A DNA stretch of 6,376 nt. Origin: Defluviitaleaceae bacterium (GTDB taxonomy: Bacteria; Bacillota; Clostridia; Lachnospirales; WRAX01). The notes beneath the pieces were generated by a model. The model worked only from the letters and a program-made list of their open reading frames with translations. It did no database searches and had not been told where the DNA came from. The first letter of the stretch is position 1. Every line of letters begins with the position of its first letter. This document shows, piece by piece, positions 1 to 5,731 of the stretch. The stretch is taken from positions 1 to 6,376 of the forward strand of contig WQSI01000101.1 of assembly GCA_009787945.1 (NCBI GenBank), written 5' to 3'. Made by a program: the position numbers and the translations under genes.

Positions 1-454
1 CGTCTTGTATGCCCTGTTCAAAAATGCCATAGCGATAACGAATACCACAACCATAGGCGGGCAAATCTAAAGTTGACAGGCTGTCCAAAAAGCAAGCGGC
101 AAGACGACCAAGACCGCCATTGCCAAGCCCAGGGTCACGCTCTGCATCTTCCACGGCATTTAAATCCAGCCCAAGCTCTTCAAAGGTTTCCTTGGCAATG
201 TCTTTTAATGACAGGTTTATCAGCGAATTGCCTAAAAACCTGCCCATCAAAAATTCCATGGATAAATAATGGACGATTTTAACATCCTGCTGATTGTACG
301 CGTCGTGGGTTGCAATCCACTTGTCTGTTAAAACCTCCCGCACAGTTGCGGCTAGGGCGTCGTACAGCTGCCCTGGAGTGGCTGTTTCCACGGTTTTGCG
401 GCTAAGATTTCTAACATTTTTTACAAACTTTTCCTTGAAATCATTTTTACACAT
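1..454 (-). CDS. glgP: Glycogen/alpha-glucan phosphorylase, N-terminal part (runs off left edge)
   Basis: The minus strand reads open from an ATG at 454-452 to the window edge: 151 full codons plus one base, no frameshift. The enzyme (GT35 family, PLP-dependent) releases glucose-1-phosphate from glycogen or maltodextrin in the cytoplasm. Family hallmarks visible are HYLSMEFLMGRFLGN at residues 62-76, the highly conserved GLGNGGLGRLAACFLDSL at 109-126, and LPAYGCGIRYRYGIFEQ at 131-147. The catalytic and PLP-lysine region lies further along, outside the window. The start is supported by GGAGGG (plus-strand 458-463) three bases upstream, which is rather close, and by the usual family N-terminal length. 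It is transcribed divergently from the flagellar operon. The N-terminus does not separate glycogen from maltodextrin phosphorylase, so glgP is the general symbol. Confidence 0.95.
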   Translation of the reverse strand, partial: MCKNDFKEKFVKNVRNLSRKTVETATPGQLYDALAATVREVLTDKWIATHDAYNQQDVKIVHYLSMEFLMGRFLGNSLINLSLKDIAKETFEELGLDLNAVEDAERDPGLGNGGLGRLAACFLDSLSTLDLPAYGCGIRYRYGIFEQGIQD

Positions 455-492
455 ATGCCCTCCAAATTGTTTAGAATAGGTCTACTACACTT

Positions 493-521
493 ATCATAAC
501 ACAAACCTATCGCAATTACAA
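493..521 (-). promoter_or_regulatory. Sigma-A-type promoter for glgP
   Basis: On the minus strand, TTGTAA (plus 516-521) is followed after exactly 17 bases by TATGAT (plus 493-498). A TG one base before the -10 box makes it an extended -10. The expected transcription start is near 486, giving a leader of about 32 bases before the glgP ATG at 454. The match to the housekeeping consensus is good (-35 4/6, -10 5/6), but this is a sequence call only. Confidence 0.6.
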
Positions 522-542
522 CCACATCCCCCACAAAAACAA

Positions 543-563
543 TTTTACAAAACTTTTGCAAAA
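543..563. repeat. Two tandem 10-bp palindromes between divergent promoters
   Basis: TTTTACAAAA (543-552, one mismatch from a perfect palindrome) and TTTTGCAAAA (554-563, perfect palindrome) lie 11 bp apart centre to centre, about one helical turn. They sit just upstream of the flgM -35 region (571) and about 22 bp upstream of the glgP -35. They could be a paired operator for a dimeric regulator acting on either promoter, or simply an AT-rich UP-like element. No known operator consensus was recognised. Confidence 0.4.
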
Positions 564-570
564 ATGCCTC

Positions 571-598
571 TAATATATTTTGGTTAATGTGCCGATAA
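571..598 (+). promoter_or_regulatory. Sigma-28 (SigD/FliA) promoter of the flagellar operon
   Basis: The -10 box GCCGATAA at 591-598 is an exact match to the sigma-28 -10 consensus. The matching -35 is TAAT at 571-574 (consensus TAAA), with a 16-base spacer where 15 is usual. Transcription should start near 605, leaving a leader of about 29 bases before flgM. Position directly ahead of flgM fits the known feedback in which sigma-28 drives the gene of its own inhibitor. Confidence 0.8.
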
Positions 599-633
599 TA
601 AATTAAGACGGAAAATAGAAAGGAACTATCACT

Positions 634-903
634 ATGAAAATTGTTGGAATTAACCCAATGCAAGGCATGATGCGCCCCATGGATGCAAGCACAGTAAGCC
701 GCAGAAAAGCTGTAGAGCAAAATGTAAATGCTTACCAAGCCAGCAGCGAAGCTTTAGAAAAATCTGCCGCCCGCACCGCTTACAGAGCAACCCCTGATGT
801 GCGTGAGGACCGTGTAACCGCCCTTAGAGCGCAAATTGAAGCTGGCACTTATGAAATTTCCCCCTGGGATATTGCTTCTAGAATTGTGGATGCTAGAATT
901 TAG
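634..903 (+). CDS. flgM: FlgM, anti-sigma-28 factor
   Basis: This 89-residue protein has the normal FlgM length. FlgM binds the flagellar sigma factor (SigD/FliA) in the cytoplasm and blocks it until the hook-basal body is complete, after which in the classical model FlgM is exported. The diagnostic C-terminal sigma-binding region is clear at residues 55-86: DVREDRVTALRAQIEAGTYE followed by IS..DIASRIVD. The N-terminal half (MKIVGINPMQ onward) is variable and probably disordered, as in the family; it lacks cysteine. AAAGGAA at 619-625 is 8 bases before the ATG. It is the first gene of the operon, directly behind a sigma-28 promoter, so it is probably autoregulated. The stop codon lies inside a perfect stem-loop. 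Confidence 0.95.
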   Translation: MKIVGINPMQGMMRPMDASTVSRRKAVEQNVNAYQASSEALEKSAARTAYRATPDVREDRVTALRAQIEAGTYEISPWDIASRIVDARI

Positions 904-926
904 GGTGCAAGACCCGTTGCACCCTA
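901..926 (+). promoter_or_regulatory. 10-bp stem-loop spanning the flgM stop codon
   Basis: TAGGGTGCAA (901-910) and TTGCACCCTA (917-926) form a perfect 10-bp inverted repeat with a 6-base loop. The TAG is the flgM stop codon. There is no T-tract after it (AGCTTTATG follows), so it is not a standard intrinsic terminator. A second, exclusive hairpin is possible: GGGT (903-906) with ACCC (912-915). It could attenuate transcription into flgN, protect or define an mRNA end, or affect flgM translation end. Confidence 0.6.
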
Positions 927-1030
927 AGCTTTATGCCCATAAGAAAAACCTTAATTTAACATACAAAAAATTTAATATGAAAATTTTACCAATATCAATA
1001 ATATAAAATCAAAATAATGAGGAAGAAAAT
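927..1030 (+). other. AT-rich flgM-flgN spacer, no clear signal
   Basis: About 100 bases, very AT-rich from 941 on. I found no convincing promoter: TATAAA at 1002-1007 has no -35 partner, and ACCAATAT at 988-995 resembles a sigma-28 -10 box but has no TAAA at the right distance. The only solid element is the flgN ribosome binding site, TGAGGAAG, at 1018-1025. The spacer is long for an operon whose other gaps are 21-76 bases. Confidence 0.5.
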
Positions 1031-1531
1031 ATGGCAGGGTTGATAAGTGATTTAATTAGCGTTATACAAGGGCAGACCGTTCTTTTTAAAGAAGTGGTTG
1101 CCCTTTCTGCGGATAAAAAGAATTTTATCATCAAAAACGATATTGAAGGTTTGCGGGGTATTGTTGCTCAAGAAAATATTATCGTGCCAAAGGCGTTAAA
1201 AGGCGACAAAGAAAGGGAACGGATAATGGCAGACATTGCCACCGTCCTAAATAAAAAAAATGACGAGCTAACATTAACAAAACTTGCAGAGCTTACAGAA
1301 GGTCAGCCCGAAAACCCAGAATTTAAAATTGCTGTGGAAGAATTTATTATCGTGCTCGACGAAATGAAACAATCTAACGACGCTAATAAACTGCTTATCG
1401 AAAGTGCCTTGGAATTTTTAGAATTTAACATGAATGTTGTACATTCCAGTTTAGATGCAGGTCCTGTTGGCTATGGAGATACATTAGACGACGGACACGA
1501 GCCTGGAAGTTTTATAGATACAAGTTCTTAG
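1031..1531 (+). CDS. flgN: FlgN-type flagellar export chaperone
   Basis: This 166-residue protein is acidic and mostly helical, as expected for FlgN, the cytoplasmic chaperone that binds the C-terminal helices of FlgK and FlgL and brings them to the export gate. Visible family features are an N-terminal amphipathic helix (LISDLISVIQ... residues 4-13), a second helix around 32-50 (IIKNDIEGLRGIVAQEN), and the typical near-C-terminal helix NKLLIESALEFLEFNMNVV at 119-137. A Gly/Asp-rich, probably disordered tail follows (139-166). FlgN is poorly conserved, so the call rests partly on position between flgM and flgK. The ATG has TGAGGAAG five bases upstream. An A8 run at 1253-1260 lies inside codons 75-77. 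No cysteine. Confidence 0.85.
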   Translation: MAGLISDLISVIQGQTVLFKEVVALSADKKNFIIKNDIEGLRGIVAQENIIVPKALKGDKERERIMADIATVLNKKNDELTLTKLAELTEGQPENPEFKIAVEEFIIVLDEMKQSNDANKLLIESALEFLEFNMNVVHSSLDAGPVGYGDTLDDGHEPGSFIDTSS

Positions 1532-1552
1532 TAGGACAAGGGGGGATTATTT

Positions 1553-3616
1553 ATGAGCATGTCAGGTTTATTTTCTGCCGTAAGCGGTATGCGCGCGGCT
1601 CAGACAAATTTATATGTAACAGGTCACAACATGGCAAACCACTCAACCCGTGGTTTTACCCGCCAAATGGTGCATCAAGCCCATTTTAACTCTCGTACCA
1701 TTGGTCAGTCTCCTATGACTGGACCAATGCAGATTGGTATGGGTACTAGCATGAACGGCATCCGCCAAGTGCGTGACCATTTTCTGGATGTTCGCTTCCG
1801 CGAAACCGTGCCGCGTCTTGCCTATTGGGAAGTGCGCAACGGCACTCACTCGGAAATGGACGCTATTTTTGGTGAGCTTGAAGGGCATTATCGCCTTCAT
1901 CTGTCGCTGGAACAGTTAAATTCTGCCCTTAACGAGCTAATTAACGACACACCTTCCCGCGACACCCGCTCGAATTTTGTTTCCCAAGCAAACACATTTA
2001 TTGACAGGGCAAATGCCGCACAGCGGGCTACCTTTGAGTATCAAATGCAGTTAGATTTGGACATTCGCCGCTCTGTTCAGCGCATCAACCAGCTTTTGAC
2101 GGATATAAACCATTTAAACCAGCGCATTATGCAAGAGCGTAATTTTGGGCAAAACCCCAATGATTTTATGGATTTGCGAAACAATGCCCTGGACGAGCTT
2201 GCAACAATTATTGACATTACCTTTATTGAAGTGCCTGGCGGGTCGGTTAATGTTATGACTGCCCACGACGGACACGCCCTTTTGATGAACGGCTCTGTGC
2301 ATCAAGTTGGCTTGCGTCAGTCTGCTCCTATGTCACCTTTTGTAGAGCCTGTGTTTACAGCCCAAGATAGGGTGTTGGAATTTCAAGAGGAAGCCCGCTC
2401 TTTGTTTAGATGGGACAGGCTTTCCCGCAACTACACAGTGGACAACGGCGGGAAAGTGGGAAGTCTTTTGTCTATGCTTTCCAGCCGCGGCTTAACTCAT
2501 ACCAACTATAGAAGCCATCCTGTGGAAGAGCAGATTGATATTCGTAATCGTGTAGACATGACAGGGGCCGTTTCTGCCCTTATGCCTGCTGTTGTTCCGC
2601 CTTCTCTGGCGGGCTTAGATGCCCTTTTAGGCGAGTGGGATGACTTCCTTACAAACGCAACATTCACTGGTTTTGGGCCACCAGCTACAACCCGAACCTT
2701 TGAGCAAGTTGTGCTGTCCTCCCGTTTTGAACGCCCCCTTGACATAAATGCCCAAATAGCTTCAGAAGTTGCAACCCACGCGCCAGGCATTACCCCTGCC
2801 GCTGTTGAAGCAGCAAGGCAAGGGGTGGCGCAAGCCCTGGCAGATGGCGACATAACCGCAGAAGAAGCGGCACAGATGAACGCCTTCTTGAATAGCTTGA
2901 CAAGCACCCGCCCAAGCGGCAACTTTGCAGTGGAAATTATGCAGGATTTTGACCTTATTCCCATGCGCCGTTTTGACATGAATGTGGGTGTTATACCCCG
3001 TATTCAGTCACAGTTTGATACTTTGGTAAACGACATGGTAAATATGTTTAATAACAGCCTTACCCAGCCCTTTTACGTGGATGGCGTGTATAGAATGCCA
3101 GTGAACCAACATGGGCATTATCACGGACAAATTACCCCGCCCTTTTCTGCGGCAGAACCAGCGGACTTACGTTTGTTTATCCAGATTCGCCCTGGGGAAG
3201 GGTACACCCTTGGAAATATAATATTAAACCCAATATATTTAGAGCAAGGTGGCGGTTCACATTTGCCGCTGACCTTCGCTGGGGAAAGCGACAACCGTTT
3301 GCTGCTCCACATGATGAATGAATGGAACAGCCCTCGCGTGCGTTTTGACAATTGGGAGCCAAAGAGCTTTAACTTCTTCTACCGCAACATGATTACAGAG
3401 ATGGGTACGGGAGGCTCGGAAGCCCGCGGCGACCTGTTAGCGACAATGGAGGAAGTGGAAATGGTGCAACACCGTAGAATGAGCGTGTCTGCCGTGTCCC
3501 TGGAAGAGGAAATGTCTGCCATGATACGCTTCCAACACGCATACAACTCTTCTGCCCGTATGATTTCTATGATGGACAGCATGTTGGAGCGTTTGGTAAA
3601 TATTGGTAGAGCGTAG
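1553..3616 (+). CDS. flgK: FlgK copy 1, hook-filament junction protein (HAP1)
   Basis: This 687-residue protein has both conserved FlgK ends. The N-terminal D0 helix holds GLFSAVSGMRAAQTNLYVTG and the rod/hook signature HNMANHSTRGFTRQ at 25-38, then VRDHFLDVRFRE at 73-84. The C-terminal helix at 644-687 has SVSAVSLEEEMSAMIRFQHAY and SMLERLVNIG. FlgK is secreted through the flagellar export apparatus and forms the first junction layer on the hook. The protein is about 140 residues longer than E. coli FlgK. Most of the excess is an insert at about 314-478, between GGKVGSLLSMLSSRG (299-313) and VIPRIQSQFDTLVNDM (480 on). The insert seems helix-rich, with an Ala-rich stretch near 413-450. There are three spaced His at 520, 522 and 524. 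Cys is absent and Met is frequent. GGGGGG at 1540-1545, 7 bases upstream, favours the first ATG over the one two codons later. It follows flgN by 21 bases. Confidence 0.93.
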   Translation: MSMSGLFSAVSGMRAAQTNLYVTGHNMANHSTRGFTRQMVHQAHFNSRTIGQSPMTGPMQIGMGTSMNGIRQVRDHFLDVRFRETVPRLAYWEVRNGTHSEMDAIFGELEGHYRLHLSLEQLNSALNELINDTPSRDTRSNFVSQANTFIDRANAAQRATFEYQMQLDLDIRRSVQRINQLLTDINHLNQRIMQERNFGQNPNDFMDLRNNALDELATIIDITFIEVPGGSVNVMTAHDGHALLMNGSVHQVGLRQSAPMSPFVEPVFTAQDRVLEFQEEARSLFRWDRLSRNYTVDNGGKVGSLLSMLSSRGLTHTNYRSHPVEEQIDIRNRVDMTGAVSALMPAVVPPSLAGLDALLGEWDDFLTNATFTGFGPPATTRTFEQVVLSSRFERPLDINAQIASEVATHAPGITPAAVEAARQGVAQALADGDITAEEAAQMNAFLNSLTSTRPSGNFAVEIMQDFDLIPMRRFDMNVGVIPRIQSQFDTLVNDMVNMFNNSLTQPFYVDGVYRMPVNQHGHYHGQITPPFSAAEPADLRLFIQIRPGEGYTLGNIILNPIYLEQGGGSHLPLTFAGESDNRLLLHMMNEWNSPRVRFDNWEPKSFNFFYRNMITEMGTGGSEARGDLLATMEEVEMVQHRRMSVSAVSLEEEMSAMIRFQHAYNSSARMISMMDSMLERLVNIGRA

Positions 3617-3630
3617 AATTTTTTAAAGGA

Positions 3631-3660
3631 TTTACAGAAGTGCCAAGGATGGCTTACAAT
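3631..3660 (+). promoter_or_regulatory. Candidate internal sigma-A promoter ahead of flgK copy 2
   Basis: TTTACA at 3631-3636 (5/6 to TTGACA) and TACAAT at 3655-3660 (5/6 to TATAAT) are separated by 18 bases. Transcription would start near 3667, about 26 bases before the ATG at 3693. This could let flgK copy 2 and flgL be expressed apart from copy 1. The GGA-loop hairpin at 3642-3653 overlaps the spacer, so the two readings compete. Confidence 0.4.
3642..3653 (+). promoter_or_regulatory. GGA-in-loop hairpin, possible CsrA site
   Basis: GCC (3642-3644) pairs with GGC (3651-3653) around the hexaloop AAGGAT, with up to two more pairs outside if one T is bulged. CsrA typically binds a hairpin loop with GGA and prefers A(C)A(A/G)GGAUG; here the RNA reads CCAAGGAUGG. 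Other GGA motifs flank it: AAAGGA at 3625-3630 and the ribosome binding site AAGGAG at 3680-3685. The stem is short, so this is a suggestion. Confidence 0.25.
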
Positions 3661-3692
3661 AGACGTGTCTAATATAGATAAGGAGTGACATT

Positions 3693-5687
3693 ATGAATTC
3701 AGCCTTCTTTGGTCTGCATGTGGCAACGTCTGCCATGCGCACATCACGAGCGAACTTACACACAATTTCCCATAATATAGCAAATGCAGAAACCCAGGGC
3801 TTTTCCCGCCAAGTTGCAATTCAGCAAGCCACAACGCCTTTGCGCACAGCAATGGGTCGCGGTATGGTTGGTACAGGTTCTGAAATTGTAAGCATCCAAC
3901 AAGTGCGCAATCAATTTTTAGATGGAAAATTTTGGGCAAACAATTCTGTCCTTGGGCAGTTTAACAAAAAATATGATATTTTGACCTTGGTGCAAGGTAT
4001 TTTGCACGAAGCCCCAGGGGTGGGCATCACCCACAATGTAAATGATGTTTTTAGCAGGGTTTCGGAGCTTGGCACAGATGCAGGCAGTGCTACACACCGC
4101 CGCAACTTTCTGTCTAGCCTGGAAACATTTGGCGTAACCGTCAACACCGCTTACAGCCAGTTGCGCCAACAACAAGCAGATTTAAACCAAGAAATTGGAG
4201 TTACTGTGGGCATTATCAACAGCCTTGGCCGCCAAATTACGTCGCTTAACCGCCAAATTTCTGTTTTGGAGCTTGACGGAAGCAACGCCAACGACCTGCG
4301 CGACCAACGCGCCTTACTTATCGACCAATTAAGCGGGCTTGTGAATATTGAAGTGCGTGAACAAGAAATGAACCCAGACTTTGCGGCAGGACGCACAACC
4401 GACCCCCGCGACAGCCGCCGCGAGTTGCTGATTTTAATTGACGGAAACCAATTTGTGCAACATTTTAACATGAATGGCATAGAAGTGCGTCCGCGAACCT
4501 TCTCTGACGGCATTAGCAACGTTGCCCGCAATCCAGAGGAATACCAAGGGATGCATGACATTTTCTGGTCAAACGGGCGCAGCTTTAACATGTATTCCCC
4601 AACCCTCCGCGGGGAGCTTGCCGCACTAATTAACCTGCGTGACGGCAATGGGGGCAGCTTTGGTAGCTTCAACACAGGCTCTGTGGCTCTTAACCCAACA
4701 GGCTTAACCCCTGCGCCAGGTTCGCCTTATATCCCAGGTTGGGAAGGCACGGCAACAAATGTCCTTAGGATGGAATTTGGACCAAACAGCCGCGTAGACC
4801 TTGGAAACACAGGTTTCATTACTGTGAGAGATACAAATGGTGTTAACCGACAAATAAGGTATACTGAATTTAGATTGGAATTTGATGCAAACGGCAATCC
4901 CGTAGCGGGCTGGTTTAATCTCTATGATAACGACCAACAGCCAGCACCTCTTGACTTTGCTACAATCCTAACTGCGCCTCAAGAAGTGGTGGTGGGGCGC
5001 ACAACCAGCTACAAAGGTATTCCGTATTTTATGGCGCGCCTTAACGAGCTTGTGCGCACAAAAGCCGCCGCCTTCAATGAGGGCAGGTTCTTAAATGGCG
5101 AATCCATTAACGGGGTAACTGGACATATGGAAGGTTACGACCTTAACGGCATCCCCGCCTGGGATATTGCAAATGGCGGCGCAGGTTTTATTATGTCTTT
5201 TTATGGCGTTGGCGGCTTTCAAAATTTTGCCCCGCCAGCAGGTGCTTCCGACAACTGGACATTTAATTATTTTAACATAACCGCAGGCAATTTCATGGTA
5301 AACCCAGCTTTAATGGCAGATTCAAGCAGGCTTGCCATTGCATCTGACCCCTCCAACACCCCTTCTCAAAACGACATTGTGCATAGTTGGGGAGCTATAA
5401 CCGAGGAACGCGGGCTTTTCCGCGAAGGTCGTCTTGGTGACTTTATTGCCGCAATTACAGGTGATTTGGGAATTACAGGTCGTCAAGCACAAAACTTTTC
5501 CCGCTCCTACACAGAGCTTATGGTTACGGTGGAAAACCAACGCAGAGCCGTTTCAGGCGTTTCTATGGATGAAGAGGTCGCCCATATGATACAGCATCAG
5601 TTGGTGTTCCAGGCTGCCGCCCGCCTGTTTTCTGTAATTGACAATATTTATGATACCATGATAAATAGAATGGGAAGCTGGAGTTAA
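3693..5687 (+). CDS. flgK: FlgK copy 2, hook-filament junction protein (HAP1) paralogue
   Basis: A second full FlgK, 664 residues. The N-terminus has the D0 helix and signature HTISHNIANAETQGFSRQ at 23-40, then IQQVRNQFLDGKF at 68-80. A long coiled segment follows, rich in Gln, Asn and Leu (about 150-225), with NDLRDQRALLIDQLSGLVNIEV. The C-terminus at 621-664 has SGVSMDEEVAHMIQHQLVFQ and ends NRMGSWS. Like copy 1 it carries an insert at the same place: about residues 319-441, between RGELAALINLRDG (306-318) and GIPYFMARLNELV (442 on). This one looks beta-rich and uses AGA/AGG arginine codons, unlike the rest. The segment after it (FNEGRFLNGESINGVTG, GYDLNGIPAWD) is closer to typical FlgK than in copy 1. 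AAGGAG at 3680-3685 sits 7 bases before the ATG. No cysteine. Confidence 0.95.
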   Translation: MNSAFFGLHVATSAMRTSRANLHTISHNIANAETQGFSRQVAIQQATTPLRTAMGRGMVGTGSEIVSIQQVRNQFLDGKFWANNSVLGQFNKKYDILTLVQGILHEAPGVGITHNVNDVFSRVSELGTDAGSATHRRNFLSSLETFGVTVNTAYSQLRQQQADLNQEIGVTVGIINSLGRQITSLNRQISVLELDGSNANDLRDQRALLIDQLSGLVNIEVREQEMNPDFAAGRTTDPRDSRRELLILIDGNQFVQHFNMNGIEVRPRTFSDGISNVARNPEEYQGMHDIFWSNGRSFNMYSPTLRGELAALINLRDGNGGSFGSFNTGSVALNPTGLTPAPGSPYIPGWEGTATNVLRMEFGPNSRVDLGNTGFITVRDTNGVNRQIRYTEFRLEFDANGNPVAGWFNLYDNDQQPAPLDFATILTAPQEVVVGRTTSYKGIPYFMARLNELVRTKAAAFNEGRFLNGESINGVTGHMEGYDLNGIPAWDIANGGAGFIMSFYGVGGFQNFAPPAGASDNWTFNYFNITAGNFMVNPALMADSSRLAIASDPSNTPSQNDIVHSWGAITEERGLFREGRLGDFIAAITGDLGITGRQAQNFSRSYTELMVTVENQRRAVSGVSMDEEVAHMIQHQLVFQAAARLFSVIDNIYDTMINRMGSWS

Positions 5688-5693
5688 CCTACA

Positions 5694-5707
5694 CTTGCCT
5701 GAGCAAG
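5694..5707 (+). other. Small intercistronic hairpin before flgL
   Basis: CTTGC (5694-5698) and GCAAG (5703-5707) form a perfect 5-bp stem around a CTGA tetraloop, 11 bases before the flgL ribosome binding site and just after the flgK copy 2 stop. There is no T-tract, so it is unlikely to terminate. It might mark mRNA processing or be chance. Confidence 0.3.
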
Positions 5708-5731
5708 CCATGATTTTAGGGGGAATATCTA

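Noticed and set aside
73..282. Plus-strand 69-codon frame opposite glgP
   Set aside because: Antisense to a highly conserved part of glycogen phosphorylase (GNGGLGRLAA); no family resemblance.
421..738. 105-codon minus-strand frame across the glgP-flgM spacer
   Set aside because: It overlaps the glgP start in another frame, the divergent promoters and the start of flgM. It has no family resemblance; glgP and flgM have clear motifs and ribosome binding sites.
901..940. Rho-independent terminator after flgM
   Set aside because: The stem is strong but no run of T follows; flgN, flgK and flgL continue in the same direction.
988..995. ACCAATAT as a second sigma-28 -10 box before flgN
   Set aside because: No TAAA-like -35 at 14-16 bases upstream, and the region is so AT-rich that partial matches are expected.
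1488..2276. 12-base match ACGACGGACACG in flgN (1488-1499) and flgK copy 1 (2265-2276)
   Set aside because: Single short match in coding sequence in unrelated protein contexts; most likely chance.
2506..2979. 157-codon minus-strand frame inside flgK copy 1
   Set aside because: It lies wholly within the coding sequence of flgK, has low-complexity Ser/Arg-rich composition typical of an antisense shadow, and shows no recognised domain.
1553..3616. Copy 1 as a flagellinolysin-like or protease-bearing FlgK
   Set aside because: No HExxH zinc-protease motif is present in the insert or elsewhere in the protein.
3624..3649. TAAA-N14-GCCAAGGA as a sigma-28 promoter ahead of flgK copy 2
   Set aside because: The -35 and GCC fit, but the GATAA core of the -10 is lost. 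The sigma-A reading with 5/6 in both boxes is better.
4151..4675. 174-codon minus-strand frame inside flgK copy 2
   Set aside because: Antisense shadow of a well supported gene; Arg/Ser-rich with no domain or ribosome binding site support.
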